From: JBAZLV01 sp964586075
GTDB taxonomy: Bacteria > Nitrospirota > UBA9217
DNA: 64,000 bases
Direction: 5' to 3'
NCBI GenBank assembly: GCA_964586075.1
Contig: CAZPGZ010000004.1
Location: 1 to 64,000 of the forward strand
Shown here: positions 9,119 to 16,926 of the stretch, in pieces
Layout: each line of letters begins with the position of its first letter
How positions within the stretch are numbered: position 1 is the stretch's first letter
Made by a program: the position numbers and the translations under genes
Notes under the pieces: model-generated
What the model was told of the DNA's origin: nothing
What the model saw: the letters and a program-made list of their open reading frames with translations, nothing else
Database searches by the model: none

Positions 9119-9400
9119 ATGCGCGAAATAGGCAATATACTTCGGGAAAACAGAATTGTCCGTGGTTTTGATATCAATGACATTACCCGCATGACCAGAA
9201 TCAGCGGGTATTATATCAAGTCAATGGAGGAAGGAAAATTTCATGTTATTCCAAAGGTCTATGACAGGGGCTATTTGAGGATATATGCAGATACCCTTGG
9301 AATCGACACGAAGGCATTATTGGAATTATATGAGAGAAAACAGCGGGAACCTTATTTGAACCAAACTGCCGGCCTGGCTTATACAGACACGAGCTTATAA
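9119..9400 (+). CDS. Stand-alone RodZ-type helix-turn-helix protein
   Basis: 93 residues that match the N-terminal HTH domain of RodZ-like proteins: IGNILRENRIVRGFDINDITRMTRISGYYIKSMEEGKF followed by YDRGYLRIYADTLGID. RodZ normally continues into a membrane helix and periplasmic domain; here the protein stops after the cytoplasmic domain. It could bind DNA or MreB-type partners; the sequence cannot decide. GGAGGG lies six to seven bases before the ATG, and a strong terminator follows the gene. Confidence 0.8.
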   Translation: MREIGNILRENRIVRGFDINDITRMTRISGYYIKSMEEGKFHVIPKVYDRGYLRIYADTLGIDTKALLELYERKQREPYLNQTAGLAYTDTSL

Positions 9401-9456
9401 AACACTGCAGACGATTATATTCTTTCATATCAGCAGTTGTAGTTACTTTTATAAAT

Positions 9457-9485
9457 AAAAAGGGGGGCGATTCGCCCCCCTTTTT
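9457..9485. terminator. Bidirectional intrinsic terminator
   Basis: A 13-bp stem (five A, six G and CG pairing with CG, six C and five T) with a three-base loop, flanked by A-rich and T-rich tracts. It separates the convergent HTH gene and Tim44-like gene and can serve both. Confidence 0.92.
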
Positions 9486-9509
9486 ATTTGATATGCCGCA
9501 CGACAGCGC

Positions 9510-10454
9510 CTAGACCTGATTTATCGCTGAAAGTTTCCAGGGATTGTCTCCCACGGGCCGGGTAAAGGTCCAGCACTCCTCAAATTTTACCGGCTCCGTT
9601 TTACTTCCGGCAACGACGGCACCCGTTGCTTCATCGACGGTATAATCAAGGAGATTTGCTGTAAAAATGACTCTGATGTAATCCTGCCCCGATTCCTGCC
9701 AAACTTCAATAATCTCCGTTTTTCTCACCGCGATGTTCTCAAGACGATTGATTTTTTTTCCTTGCAGCAAATCGGAAATATCCTGCTGAAAGAGGTTTTT
9801 CATTTCAGTCGTCAGCAGGTTGCTTACAGCGGAAAGATCCCTGTTCCCCCAGGCGCCCTGAATCTTAAAGAAGATGTCCATTGCCGTGTCTTTGAAACGG
9901 GTCTCGTCAAAGGAAGGGTCCATCTGACGGACATACGCCATTCCTTCCATAGTTGTTGGGATTGCGGCTGCCTGCATCTGAACGCCTCTGCCGTACGATG
10001 GGGATTCTTCCGCAGGAACATTCGTGTGCGAACCGCTCCCCTGATACGCGAGAGCGGATTCTCTTTTTTTCCTCATAATCATCGTGAAAACAAAATATCC
10101 AAGAGCGCCCAGCAAGAGTATTTCCAAAAGGCCAAAGCCGCTTCCGCCCATGCCCCCGAAGCCGAACAGGCTGCCGAGCAGCATTCCGCCGAGCATTCCA
10201 CCAAGCAGTCCTCCGCCCATGCTTCTTAAAAAGCCGCCTCCTGCAGGCTGTGCAGGCGCCGGCGCTGTTGATGGCTGGCTTGGAGTAGCCGGGTTGGAAG
10301 TCGAGCGACTTGGCGGCGAATAGCTTCTTGATCCGCTGCTGCCGGAGGACCTTCCTCCGCCTGCCCGCGCATACGCATCGTATTCAAACGTCACACCGCA
10401 CAAAAATAGCATTACCAGGAGCAAAGAAAAAACCTTCAGCATATTTTTTTTCAT
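9510..10454 (-). CDS. Tim44-like domain protein, exported or membrane-anchored
   Basis: 314 residues. A signal-like hydrophobic segment (about 5-25) is followed by a Ser/Pro/Ala-rich linker and a Gly-Met-rich hydrophobic stretch (GGLLGGMLGGMLLGSLFGFGG region). A second membrane helix (LLEILLLGALGYFVFTMI) precedes a C-terminal Tim44-like domain starting around DETRFKDTAMDIFFKIQ. Bacterial Tim44-like proteins resemble the membrane-associated domain of mitochondrial Tim44, but their role is unknown. MKKNMLK is chosen as start because an upstream frame extension lacks a signal sequence and this Met is directly followed by one. Confidence 0.85.
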   Translation of the reverse strand: MKKNMLKVFSLLLVMLFLCGVTFEYDAYARAGGGRSSGSSGSRSYSPPSRSTSNPATPSQPSTAPAPAQPAGGGFLRSMGGGLLGGMLGGMLLGSLFGFGGMGGSGFGLLEILLLGALGYFVFTMIMRKKRESALAYQGSGSHTNVPAEESPSYGRGVQMQAAAIPTTMEGMAYVRQMDPSFDETRFKDTAMDIFFKIQGAWGNRDLSAVSNLLTTEMKNLFQQDISDLLQGKKINRLENIAVRKTEIIEVWQESGQDYIRVIFTANLLDYTVDEATGAVVAGSKTEPVKFEECWTFTRPVGDNPWKLSAINQV

Positions 10455-10766
10455 TCTTCCAATCTCCTTTTCCGGAAATCTTTCGGGAGTCAATTACCCG
10501 CCCAATGTGAGACAGTAATATACAACAAAAATCACTATTATCAAAGCAGAAAGATGCCGATTAGAACAAATAAAAACGCGCAAACAGGTTGTAGACTTAC
10601 ATGTGTAAAGGATAGACTTTGTTTATTGAATAGATATTTTAGCAAGTTTTTATCAACAGTATTTATAACTGGATTTCATGAACGTTTTAAATTATCGAGA
10701 TAAAAAGTTTCGGAAAGTTTATTACTACTGTTTGATAGGGTTGCAAGATTCTTATAAGATAGTACC
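10455..10766. other. AT-rich intergenic region
   Basis: About 310 bases, strongly AT-rich in its second half, with no supported gene. It lies between the Tim44-like gene and the truncated attC-like site that ends the cassette run. I see no repeats or integrase remnants in it. Confidence 0.5.
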
Positions 10767-10790
10767 GCGTCGCTGTCTAGCGCCAGGTTA
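10767..10790 (-). repeat. Half attC-type site (truncated)
   Basis: These 24 bases match the 12721-12744 half of the complete attC-type site at 23 of 24 positions; the one difference is the unpaired extra base. On the minus strand it directly follows the stop codon of the 190-residue gene, the normal place for a cassette attC. The partner arm with GGCGCT and AAC is absent, so only the R''-L'' half remains. Confidence 0.7.
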
Positions 10791-10794
10791 GTTC

Positions 10795-11367
10795 TCATTG
10801 TTTCTTTGCGCCAAGAATCTTGTCTTCGGCTTTCAAATGTATGTCAGAGTCTTCTTGCTTTAGCATGGAGTATACGGCTTCCTTCGTCTCTTTAATTGTC
10901 TTTCGATTGATAAGCATTTGCGCACGCTGCCATTGCTTTTCGGCTTCGTTCCTTTGACCCAAAGCATCCAATGCAACGGCAAATTTACCCCTATCATACC
11001 CTTCAACAATCTTTCCACCTCTCTTGATATTCTCACCCGAAGACATCAATTTCAGTATGTACATATCAAACGGGTATAAATATGTACCATTTAGGTCTGC
11101 CCCGGGTTCCTGAAATACCCGAAAGCCCTCATCTGACTCAGCATTGACCACTGCCCATCTATGAAATGCGACTTCAAGAAGCCTATTCTCACGACGAGCG
11201 CGCGATGCTAAAAATTCTTGTTCTACCTTCAGGTGTGTTCTGATGATTAAATCACGATAAGTCGGACGGAAATATATTTCGACGGTCTCCAAGAGGAAGG
11301 CGCCAATAAGAAGGCCAAATAAAAACACTCCGGAATATTTAAGGGTAGACCTTACGCGTTCATTCAT
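10795..11367 (-). CDS. Hypothetical one-helix membrane protein (cassette gene)
   Basis: 190 residues, not recognised. One N-terminal membrane helix (about 11-30) is followed by a soluble, charged helical region. A segment DRGKFAVALDALGQRNEAEKQWQRAQ resembles a single tetratricopeptide-like helical pair. The C-terminus is Lys-rich. GGAGG lies four bases before the ATG. It lies between a complete attC-type site upstream and a half site immediately after its stop codon, so I read it as cassette cargo. Base composition is more AT-rich than the flanking core genes. Confidence 0.7.
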   Translation of the reverse strand: MNERVRSTLKYSGVFLFGLLIGAFLLETVEIYFRPTYRDLIIRTHLKVEQEFLASRARRENRLLEVAFHRWAVVNAESDEGFRVFQEPGADLNGTYLYPFDMYILKLMSSGENIKRGGKIVEGYDRGKFAVALDALGQRNEAEKQWQRAQMLINRKTIKETKEAVYSMLKQEDSDIHLKAEDKILGAKKQ

Positions 11368-11382
11368 TGTACCTCCGAAATC

Positions 11383-11433
11383 AACGCGCGGGTGAGGAGC
11401 GTGCTATTCGCGACTCACTCGACCCGCTTCGTT
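11383..11433 (-). repeat. attC-type integron recombination site
   Basis: An imperfect palindrome about 51 bases long. On the plus strand the outer triplets are AAC (11383-85) and GTT (11431-33). The inner stem is GCGGGT (11388-93) with ACCCGC (11422-27), then GAG (11394-96) with CTC (11418-20). One unpaired G at 11421 interrupts the right arm. This is the same arm layout and the same position of the extra G as in the site near 12.7 kb, while the stem sequence differs, as expected of attC sites, which conserve structure rather than sequence. It sits between the stop of the RDD gene and the start of the next gene. Confidence 0.8.
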
Positions 11434-11439
11434 AGAACT

Positions 11440-12678
11440 TTATGGAATGCATCGGTTGTATCGCCAGACGTAATTGTCAGCTATCAGAAACTCGATAGTG
11501 TCAGCATTTATGATGCGGTACTTTGGGTCATCTATTAAACTAGTGTTAGGCAGTCCAGTACCCGGCTTTTCACAATCATTAGACGTACAGTACGAAAGTG
11601 AATACTTGCCGTCCTCCGTCTTATCAATTGCAAGCCCCACAGTGTCCTTACAGTCTTTCTTCCAAAATCCGATAAAGGGAAAAGATTTATCTGGTTTAAG
11701 GTACGCTACTATATTCTGGCTGTTCTTGCTGTGATCGAGACTATCTCTCTTTTTGATGTATTCCTTACGCACAGGTAAAATGAAAAAGATCACGAAGCAC
11801 ACGATAACAGCCAGGCTGGCCAACCACGACCACGTACGGCTGGCACTTTCATCGGTCTTTACGACAACAGAGCCTGCAATGTAATCATGAATCGCTCTTC
11901 TGCGCTTATTCGTCAACATCGTTACGACTTCGGCAAAAAACCAACCCATACCTGTAAAGAATGTTAGAAAGAAAGCAAAATCAAATTTAACAAAAGCGGG
12001 ATTCTGAGGATATATTCCATGGAGAATCTTAGGCGCATCAAATGCCAATGACAATGCAAAGAACAACAAGGGCACCATGTCCCGACGAAACGCTTGAGAC
12101 ATCGAAAGTTTATCGCCTGTCACATTAATAACTTTGACATTTACAGCCATTTTACCGAGAGTCTGACCGAATAAGCCGTGTAGAACGATGTCATAGATAT
12201 GAATTGCTATGGAGGAAAGGATGAACCAGAATAACAAAAGAACCGGGTAATCTTTTAAAGTAGTCCAAATCCGATTATGAATAAGAAATAGTGGCCAGAA
12301 TACCATGCTATCGATAGCGCCAGCCCAGACACGTCGCCAAAACGTTCTGAATTTCTTTTCAACCGAAGAACGATCTTTTAAGGTCTCATGCTGTTTTGCC
12401 TTTTCATAAACGGCTATAGCCGGTCTATTCGAATCATAGCCACAGGCGCAAAGAGATATGTCATCAAAGTTGATTGAGCCACACTCTGGGCAAGTCCACT
12501 GCTCTCTGTTTAAGGGTGTCTTCAGGATCTTTATTGATTTTCGTATTGATTCGAAATGAGGTACTGAATCAGTAAGAGCACTCCCACAGTCGGAACATAC
12601 TTTAATTCCGGGATTAAATTCTGCTGGCTCGTCTAATCGTTGTCTATGTGGGCAGTCAGGATTCGGACAGTAGGGCAT
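11440..12678 (-). CDS. Zinc-ribbon RDD-family membrane protein (cassette gene)
   Basis: 412 residues. The N-terminus has two zinc-ribbon-like modules (CPNPDCPH with CSDCG; CPECG with CACG within the first 85 residues). An RDD domain follows (RRVWAGAIDSMVFWP at about 115, then GQTLGKMAVNVKV and RRRAIHDYIAGSVVV), containing about four to five membrane helices. A further helix near 285-305 precedes a soluble C-terminal domain with several cysteines that I do not recognise. RDD proteins are implicated in transport or membrane stress, but this architecture has no assigned role. It is flanked on both sides by attC-type palindromes. Confidence 0.85.
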   Translation of the reverse strand: MPYCPNPDCPHRQRLDEPAEFNPGIKVCSDCGSALTDSVPHFESIRKSIKILKTPLNREQWTCPECGSINFDDISLCACGYDSNRPAIAVYEKAKQHETLKDRSSVEKKFRTFWRRVWAGAIDSMVFWPLFLIHNRIWTTLKDYPVLLLFWFILSSIAIHIYDIVLHGLFGQTLGKMAVNVKVINVTGDKLSMSQAFRRDMVPLLFFALSLAFDAPKILHGIYPQNPAFVKFDFAFFLTFFTGMGWFFAEVVTMLTNKRRRAIHDYIAGSVVVKTDESASRTWSWLASLAVIVCFVIFFILPVRKEYIKKRDSLDHSKNSQNIVAYLKPDKSFPFIGFWKKDCKDTVGLAIDKTEDGKYSLSYCTSNDCEKPGTGLPNTSLIDDPKYRIINADTIEFLIADNYVWRYNRCIP

Positions 12679-12692
12679 TCTTACCTCAAACT

Positions 12693-12743
12693 AACACGGC
12701 GCTGACGCGCCGACCTTGGTGCGTCGCTGTCGAGCGCCAGGTT
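12693..12743 (-). repeat. attC-type integron recombination site
   Basis: A complete imperfect palindrome. On the plus strand the left arm is AAC (12693-95), a two-base spacer, GGCGCT (12698-12703) and GAC (12704-06). The right arm is GTC (12729-31), one unpaired G (12732), AGCGCC (12733-38), a two-base spacer and GTT (12741-43). This gives all the diagnostic elements of attC: outer AAC/GTT, symmetric spacers, inner stem, and a single extrahelical G in one arm of the strand opposite to gene sense. It lies between the lipoprotein stop and the RDD gene start. Confidence 0.85.
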
Positions 12744-12753
12744 ATAATTCGGA

Positions 12754-13131
12754 TTATCGGATTAAAAATTGATACTCCTCTGGGGTTATATCTTTAACGT
12801 ACTGATGGTATTTGCCATTTTCATCCTGGAAATTAAGGACCGCAATTTTGTTTAAGAAGTTAATGGTAAACCTTTTGCCCCGAACTTCAACAGACGGCAC
12901 GTATGACGCCGGCGATGTCGACCAGCCTGCTTCATTCTTGACTAACCAATTCCGCAGTTCTACATAAGTTTGAGAGTCCGTTGTAATTTCTTTAATGACG
13001 GACTTTGTGGCGTTATGGATGTTCAAGAAGAGCTTATCCTCCGAAGAAAGAAGTGCTGTAGCATCTACTCGACATCCAAGCAACGCTGCACAGATTATTA
13101 GGACACAAATAAGAAAGGGGAAAGTTCTCAT
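12754..13131 (-). CDS. Predicted lipoprotein (cassette gene)
   Basis: 125 residues, not recognised. A lipoprotein signal peptide is clear: a hydrophobic helix ending in the lipobox LLGC with Cys20 as the lipidated residue. The remaining domain is mixed alpha/beta with no known motif. It is followed on its strand by a complete attC-type site and preceded, 20 bases upstream, by the gene starting at 13514. The two may form one two-gene cassette because no attC-type palindrome lies between them. Confidence 0.7.
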   Translation of the reverse strand: MRTFPFLICVLIICAALLGCRVDATALLSSEDKLFLNIHNATKSVIKEITTDSQTYVELRNWLVKNEAGWSTSPASYVPSVEVRGKRFTINFLNKIAVLNFQDENGKYHQYVKDITPEEYQFLIR

Positions 13132-13151
13132 TAGGCACCGTCACGTATTTG

Positions 13152-13514
13152 TTATTTAGTTGTTGAAATATCCGCAGAATACAAACTGCCAAACTCGTGT
13201 TTCATGCGTTTATTGTCATAATCTACTAACTTTATATCCTCGGTGGTTACTGTAATTGTAAAACGATATGGCTCAAAAAGATCGATTGCCGCAAAACCGC
13301 GTGGCGTTGCATCCTGAATCGTCAATCCCTTTAGCAAAGTGAAAAAAGTTTTCTTTTCTCCGGAGGTGCCGATCTTGATGTCTTTGGTCAATATGCCACT
13401 TCGATTGGGTGATGAGTTGAATTTGTTGAGCTGCGCTGATCTACCTAGTAAAATATTGGCCACTATGGAAAAAATGAATAAGAGCTTGTAAATTAATTTC
13501 TTGTCGAAGATCAT
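13152..13514 (-). CDS. Hypothetical small exported or anchored protein
   Basis: 120 residues, not recognised. An N-terminal hydrophobic helix (about 6-24) may be a signal peptide or anchor. The remainder contains a patterned beta-rich segment (FEPYRFTITVTTEDIKLVDYDN). The ATG is preferred over a TTG one codon earlier; GAGG lies seven bases before it. It is the first gene of the minus-strand cassette run, AT-rich like its neighbours. Confidence 0.65.
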   Translation of the reverse strand: MIFDKKLIYKLLFIFSIVANILLGRSAQLNKFNSSPNRSGILTKDIKIGTSGEKKTFFTLLKGLTIQDATPRGFAAIDLFEPYRFTITVTTEDIKLVDYDNKRMKHEFGSLYSADISTTK

Positions 13515-13942
13515 CAATGAACCTCACAATATAACAAGCTATTAGTGTTTTAATCACGGTAGCACAGATTAGCTGATTGGTCAATGAATTTAAGAAATAA
13601 TTTGCCTTATCAGACTGAATTTAAAAGCTTATTTAAAATGACTAATATTCAAAATTCGGAATAGTCGTCATGCTAAGACTAATATGCAATTTATGGAATA
13701 GCGTTATAGGAGTAACGCAGTTACGGGTCTGTGAATGGATGGACGAGCATAGAGCCCTTTATGAAGTGTAATCTTGTTGGTTGCAACAATCGCTGAGTTG
13801 ACTTATTGCCGTGCGGATGTTATTATAAGCTCTCTTAATGCAGAGAAACGGTAGAAAGCATAGAAAATATGTGTAGGGCGATGGCAAGACTTTAGAAAAA
13901 ACGCGGTCTTTTTATTTTCACTTAATGAAGGAGATTGGTACC
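13515..13942. other. AT-rich intergenic region between cassette run and DUF3617 gene
   Basis: About 430 bases with no supported gene. It contains a small hairpin GCGTTA / TAACGC at 13701-13718 and the DUF3617 promoter near 13798. No integron integrase, attI site or complete attC-type palindrome was found here, so the 5' boundary of the cassette run is unresolved. Confidence 0.5.
13798..13826 (+). promoter_or_regulatory. Sigma-70-type promoter for DUF3617 gene
   Basis: TTGACT, 17-base spacer, TATTAT. It lies about 115 bases before the DUF3617 start codon. Confidence 0.6.
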
Positions 13943-14377
13943 ATGTTTAAAAGGTTTATGGTTGTCATCATGCTTCTTGGACTGTGTTCCTTCGCATCCA
14001 CGGCATCAGCGGCGTCGAAAACAAAAGCGCCTGCCACGCCTGACATGCGGGAAGGCTTGTGGGGGATAACTCTTATTGCAGCAGTGCCCGGTACTCCGAG
14101 AGGGATGCCGGTGCGATACACGTATTGTATGGTCAAGAAAACGATTGTTCCGCAGAAGGTAAAGTCCGGCTGCAAAATATATGATGTCAAGGTAGAGGGC
14201 AACACCGTTTCCTGGCGTGGTCAGTGTGAAGCTGTGGAGACCGAGGGCAAGGTTACCTATGAAGAAGGCACAAAATTCGAAGGCTATGTTATTACGAGGA
14301 CAACATATGTCGGTAACGACAGGAGAGATGAATTAAAAAGTTCGATGCGAGGTGAGTACCTCGGCTCCTGCGATTAA
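13943..14377 (+). CDS. DUF3617 family exported protein
   Basis: 144 residues. A signal peptide (cleavage near ASA-AS around residue 24) is followed by the DUF3617 pattern: GLWGITLIAAVPGTPRGMPVR, a Cys-containing YTYCMVKK, then GCKIYDVKVEGNTVSWRGQC. The four conserved cysteines could form two disulfides in the periplasm. The function of the family is unknown. The ATG at MFKRF is chosen because AAGGAG nine bases upstream is its ribosome binding site; an earlier in-frame ATG overlaps that site. Confidence 0.88.
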   Translation: MFKRFMVVIMLLGLCSFASTASAASKTKAPATPDMREGLWGITLIAAVPGTPRGMPVRYTYCMVKKTIVPQKVKSGCKIYDVKVEGNTVSWRGQCEAVETEGKVTYEEGTKFEGYVITRTTYVGNDRRDELKSSMRGEYLGSCD

Positions 14378-14403
14378 AACGATTTTATTTTTCCGAAGTT
14401 CTT

Positions 14404-14462
14404 ACAGGGAGGGCGCAGCGTCTGTTTCTTTATGAAATAGATAGTGCCCTCCCTGTTTTTTC
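14404..14462 (+). terminator. Intrinsic terminator after DUF3617 gene
   Basis: A long stem of ACAGGGAGGGC and GCCCTCCCTGT with a 28-base loop region, followed by a run of T. It begins 26 bases after the DUF3617 stop codon. Confidence 0.85.
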
Positions 14463-14655
14463 CATTTCTATGCAGTTTGTTATCATCTACATGAAGACAG
14501 CATTATTCCGCTGTCCTTTTAGTAAAAATAATCCCTCCTCATTTTTGTACTTCTGACTCTTTTATGCTGCGGATAATTGACTTTCCGCCTGATATTACGA
14601 TATGATAGCTCATACAGCCTTTTTCATCTGATGAATTGCAGGAAAGGACGGCCCT

Positions 14656-15618
14656 ATGGGTACCCATGTCATAAATCAGGCTCAGGATTTCGCAAAACTG
14701 TGGGGTGGGTTCCGCGCGTCGCGCGTTATTCTGACCGCAAATAATTATGCCATATTTGAACATCTCAAATCCCCAAAGACCGCAGGCGAAATTGCCCGTG
14801 TCGCGGGAATTGACCCGCGGGCCGCGGAGATACTGCTTGATGCGGTTGCGGCACTGGGATTGCTCAAAAAAACAGGTGTTCGGTATCGAAACACATCGAC
14901 AGCAAAACAATTTCTTCTGAAAGACAGCCCCTGGTATCAGGGGGACATGCTGCGCCACGCTGATTTCCTTTGGAAAAACTGGTCTGATCTCGACAAGGTC
15001 GTCAAAACGGGACTTCCGAACCGGCCGGCAATCAGCGATAATGAACCCTTCATAAAAGCAATGCATAACAACGCTGTACTGCGTGTGCATGACGTTATAA
15101 AGAACATTGATTTGCGCGGCGTGAAAAAGGCTCTTGATCTGGGCGGCGGGCCGGGAACGTACAGCGGGGAACTGGCCAGACAGGGGATTGAGGTTACCCT
15201 TTTCGATCTTCCCGAGACAATACAAATTGCCCGAAAGATGCTTGGTGCGAAGAAAAATGAGAATATTGCGTTCCGGACCGGCGATTTTCTGGCGGATGAT
15301 ATAGGAAGCGGTTATGATCTTGTGTTGATCAGCCAGATTCTTCATTCCTTATCCCCGGAACAAAGCTGTACTCTTATAAAAAAAGCTCATGCATCGCTGA
15401 ATCCAAAAGGAAAAATTGCAGTACAGGAATTTCTTCTGGAGAAGAACAGAGCTTATCCGATTACAGGAGCCCTGTTCTCAGTCAACATGCTTGTCAATAC
15501 ACCATCCGGCAGAAGCTATTCTCCACAGGAGCTGAAGAGCTGGCTTAAGAGTTCCGGTTTTGTAAGGATCGGAACAAAAATTTTGAACGATACCGTGCTG
15601 GTCACCGGACAAAAATAG
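14656..15618 (+). CDS. SAM-dependent O-methyltransferase (ASMT-like)
   Basis: 320 residues with a two-domain plant/ASMT-like layout. The N-terminal winged-helix dimerisation domain (about 1-90) includes TAGEIARVAGIDPRAAEILLDAVAALGLL. The C-terminal Rossmann domain has the SAM motif LDLGGGPGTYS at 160-170 and an LHSLSPEQS segment near the expected active site. Such enzymes methylate hydroxyl groups of small aromatic, quinone-like or polyketide substrates; the substrate here cannot be told. It is followed 52 bases later by the PagL-like gene on the same strand. Confidence 0.87.
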   Translation: MGTHVINQAQDFAKLWGGFRASRVILTANNYAIFEHLKSPKTAGEIARVAGIDPRAAEILLDAVAALGLLKKTGVRYRNTSTAKQFLLKDSPWYQGDMLRHADFLWKNWSDLDKVVKTGLPNRPAISDNEPFIKAMHNNAVLRVHDVIKNIDLRGVKKALDLGGGPGTYSGELARQGIEVTLFDLPETIQIARKMLGAKKNENIAFRTGDFLADDIGSGYDLVLISQILHSLSPEQSCTLIKKAHASLNPKGKIAVQEFLLEKNRAYPITGALFSVNMLVNTPSGRSYSPQELKSWLKSSGFVRIGTKILNDTVLVTGQK

Positions 15619-15669
15619 AGCATGCGAATGTTGTGGAAACATTCAGGGTATCATAGGGAGATCCTGATT

Positions 15670-16161
15670 ATGAGATTCTGGCTTGGAATATTTTCCATCC
15701 TAAGCTTCTGCGCTTCCGCGCACGCATTTGCCGATGAACTGGTGCTCGAAGGCGGATTTGGGGTTTATGAATCGAGCGGCAGCCAGGCTGCTTTTTTGCG
15801 ATATCAGAAATATGTTACCCCGTTTTTGGGTTTGGACAGCTACTATGATCTGGCCGTAGCAGACTGGAGCGGCGACAACCACAACTCTGCCATTATTCTG
15901 ACGAAAGGGTTCAGATGGAACATGACAGAAAAAGTACACTGCGATTTTGAAGGAGGCGGAGCATACCTTAAGAGAACCACCGACAATCTTGGGACGCGCC
16001 TTCAATTTGCCTTCCGATTCGCCCTCGGTATGAAGCTGGGTGATTTTGATCTTGCGCTCGGCTATAATCATTTTTCGAACGGAAAAGGGATATTCGGGTG
16101 GACGAAAACCTCAAATCTTGGGGAGAATTTTCTGACGCTTCAGCTGGGTTATGTGTTTTAA
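15670..16161 (+). CDS. PagL-like acyloxyacyl hydrolase / lipid A deacylase
   Basis: 163 residues. A signal peptide (cleavage near AFA around 21) leads into an amphipathic beta-strand pattern expected of an eight-strand outer-membrane barrel, ending in Tyr-Val-Phe. The family active-site motif is present: NHFSNGKG with His134 and Ser136 two residues apart, and Asn137-Gly138. Glu152 is the nearest candidate for the third catalytic residue. PagL removes the ester-linked 3-acyl chain of lipid A. The ATG is chosen because GGGAGA lies upstream and the signal peptide starts there; a frame extension of 16 codons is non-hydrophobic. Confidence 0.82.
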   Translation: MRFWLGIFSILSFCASAHAFADELVLEGGFGVYESSGSQAAFLRYQKYVTPFLGLDSYYDLAVADWSGDNHNSAIILTKGFRWNMTEKVHCDFEGGGAYLKRTTDNLGTRLQFAFRFALGMKLGDFDLALGYNHFSNGKGIFGWTKTSNLGENFLTLQLGYVF

Positions 16162-16224
16162 AGGGAACAATTCTGCATTTTGCTGCATGAGCGGTCATTC
16201 TATGAACGCGCGAGGTAGGAGACC

Positions 16225-16926
16225 ATGATTCGTCCGGTGCTGGTTGTTGAGGACGACAAGAAGATTGCCCGTATCGTTAAGGTATATCTCGAAGAAGCGG
16301 GATACCGTGTTGTGCACGCAGCGACCGGAAAGGACGCGATTGCTGCAGCGGCAAAGGAAAAACCGCTTCTCGCGGTCCTGGATTTGATGCTGCCGGACAT
16401 GGGTGGTGAACAGGTGATCCAGGAGTTGAAGGCACTTGACGATATTCCTGTGATCATGCTTACTGCGAAATCATCGGAAGATGATCGCATCGCCGGTTTT
16501 TCTCTTGGCGCCGATGATTACGTGGTGAAACCATTCAGTCCCCGCGAGCTGGTTGTGCGCGTGAAAGCGGTATTGAAGCGGACGCACTCTGATGATTTAT
16601 ATGATGCCGGTACGGTTTGTTTTGAACAGGGCATGCTGACACTCGATGGCCATCGCTATGAAGTAAAAAAGCGAGGGGAGATGATCGACCTGACTCCCAC
16701 GGAATTTAAAGTGCTGTTCACCCTTGCCTCGACACCGGGAAAAGTATTCACGCGGGACGAACTGGTGGAGAAAGCGCTCGGATACCAGTTCGAAGGTTAT
16801 GAGCGGAGCATTGATGCTCACATAAAAAATATCCGCCAGAAGATCGAAGATGATCCGAAGAATCCACTATTCATCCTGACGGTATATGGCGTAGGATATA
16901 AATTTATCGGGAGGCGGGATGCTTAA
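16225..16926 (+). CDS. OmpR/PhoB-family response regulator
   Basis: 233 residues. The receiver domain has the acidic pair Glu9-Asp10-Asp11, the phospho-acceptor Asp53 (VLDLMLPD), the conserved Thr (MLTAK) and Lys (VVKPFSPRE). The C-terminal winged helix (about 135-230) has LTPTEFKVL and the recognition region RSIDAHIKNIRQKI. It overlaps its kinase by eight bases, so the pair is translationally coupled. Envelope-stress genes downstream suggest it controls periplasmic folding functions; this is inference. Confidence 0.95.
   Translation: MIRPVLVVEDDKKIARIVKVYLEEAGYRVVHAATGKDAIAAAAKEKPLLAVLDLMLPDMGGEQVIQELKALDDIPVIMLTAKSSEDDRIAGFSLGADDYVVKPFSPRELVVRVKAVLKRTHSDDLYDAGTVCFEQGMLTLDGHRYEVKKRGEMIDLTPTEFKVLFTLASTPGKVFTRDELVEKALGYQFEGYERSIDAHIKNIRQKIEDDPKNPLFILTVYGVGYKFIGRRDA

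Noticed and set aside
13701..13718. GCGTTA / TAACGC inverted repeat as a further attC site at the 5' edge of the cassette run
   Set aside because: The stem is only six base pairs, with no outer spacer, second stem or extrahelical base, so it lacks attC design.
14539..15345. 268-codon minus-strand open frame across the O-methyltransferase
   Set aside because: Antisense to a gene with an intact SAM motif and no ribosome binding site of its own.
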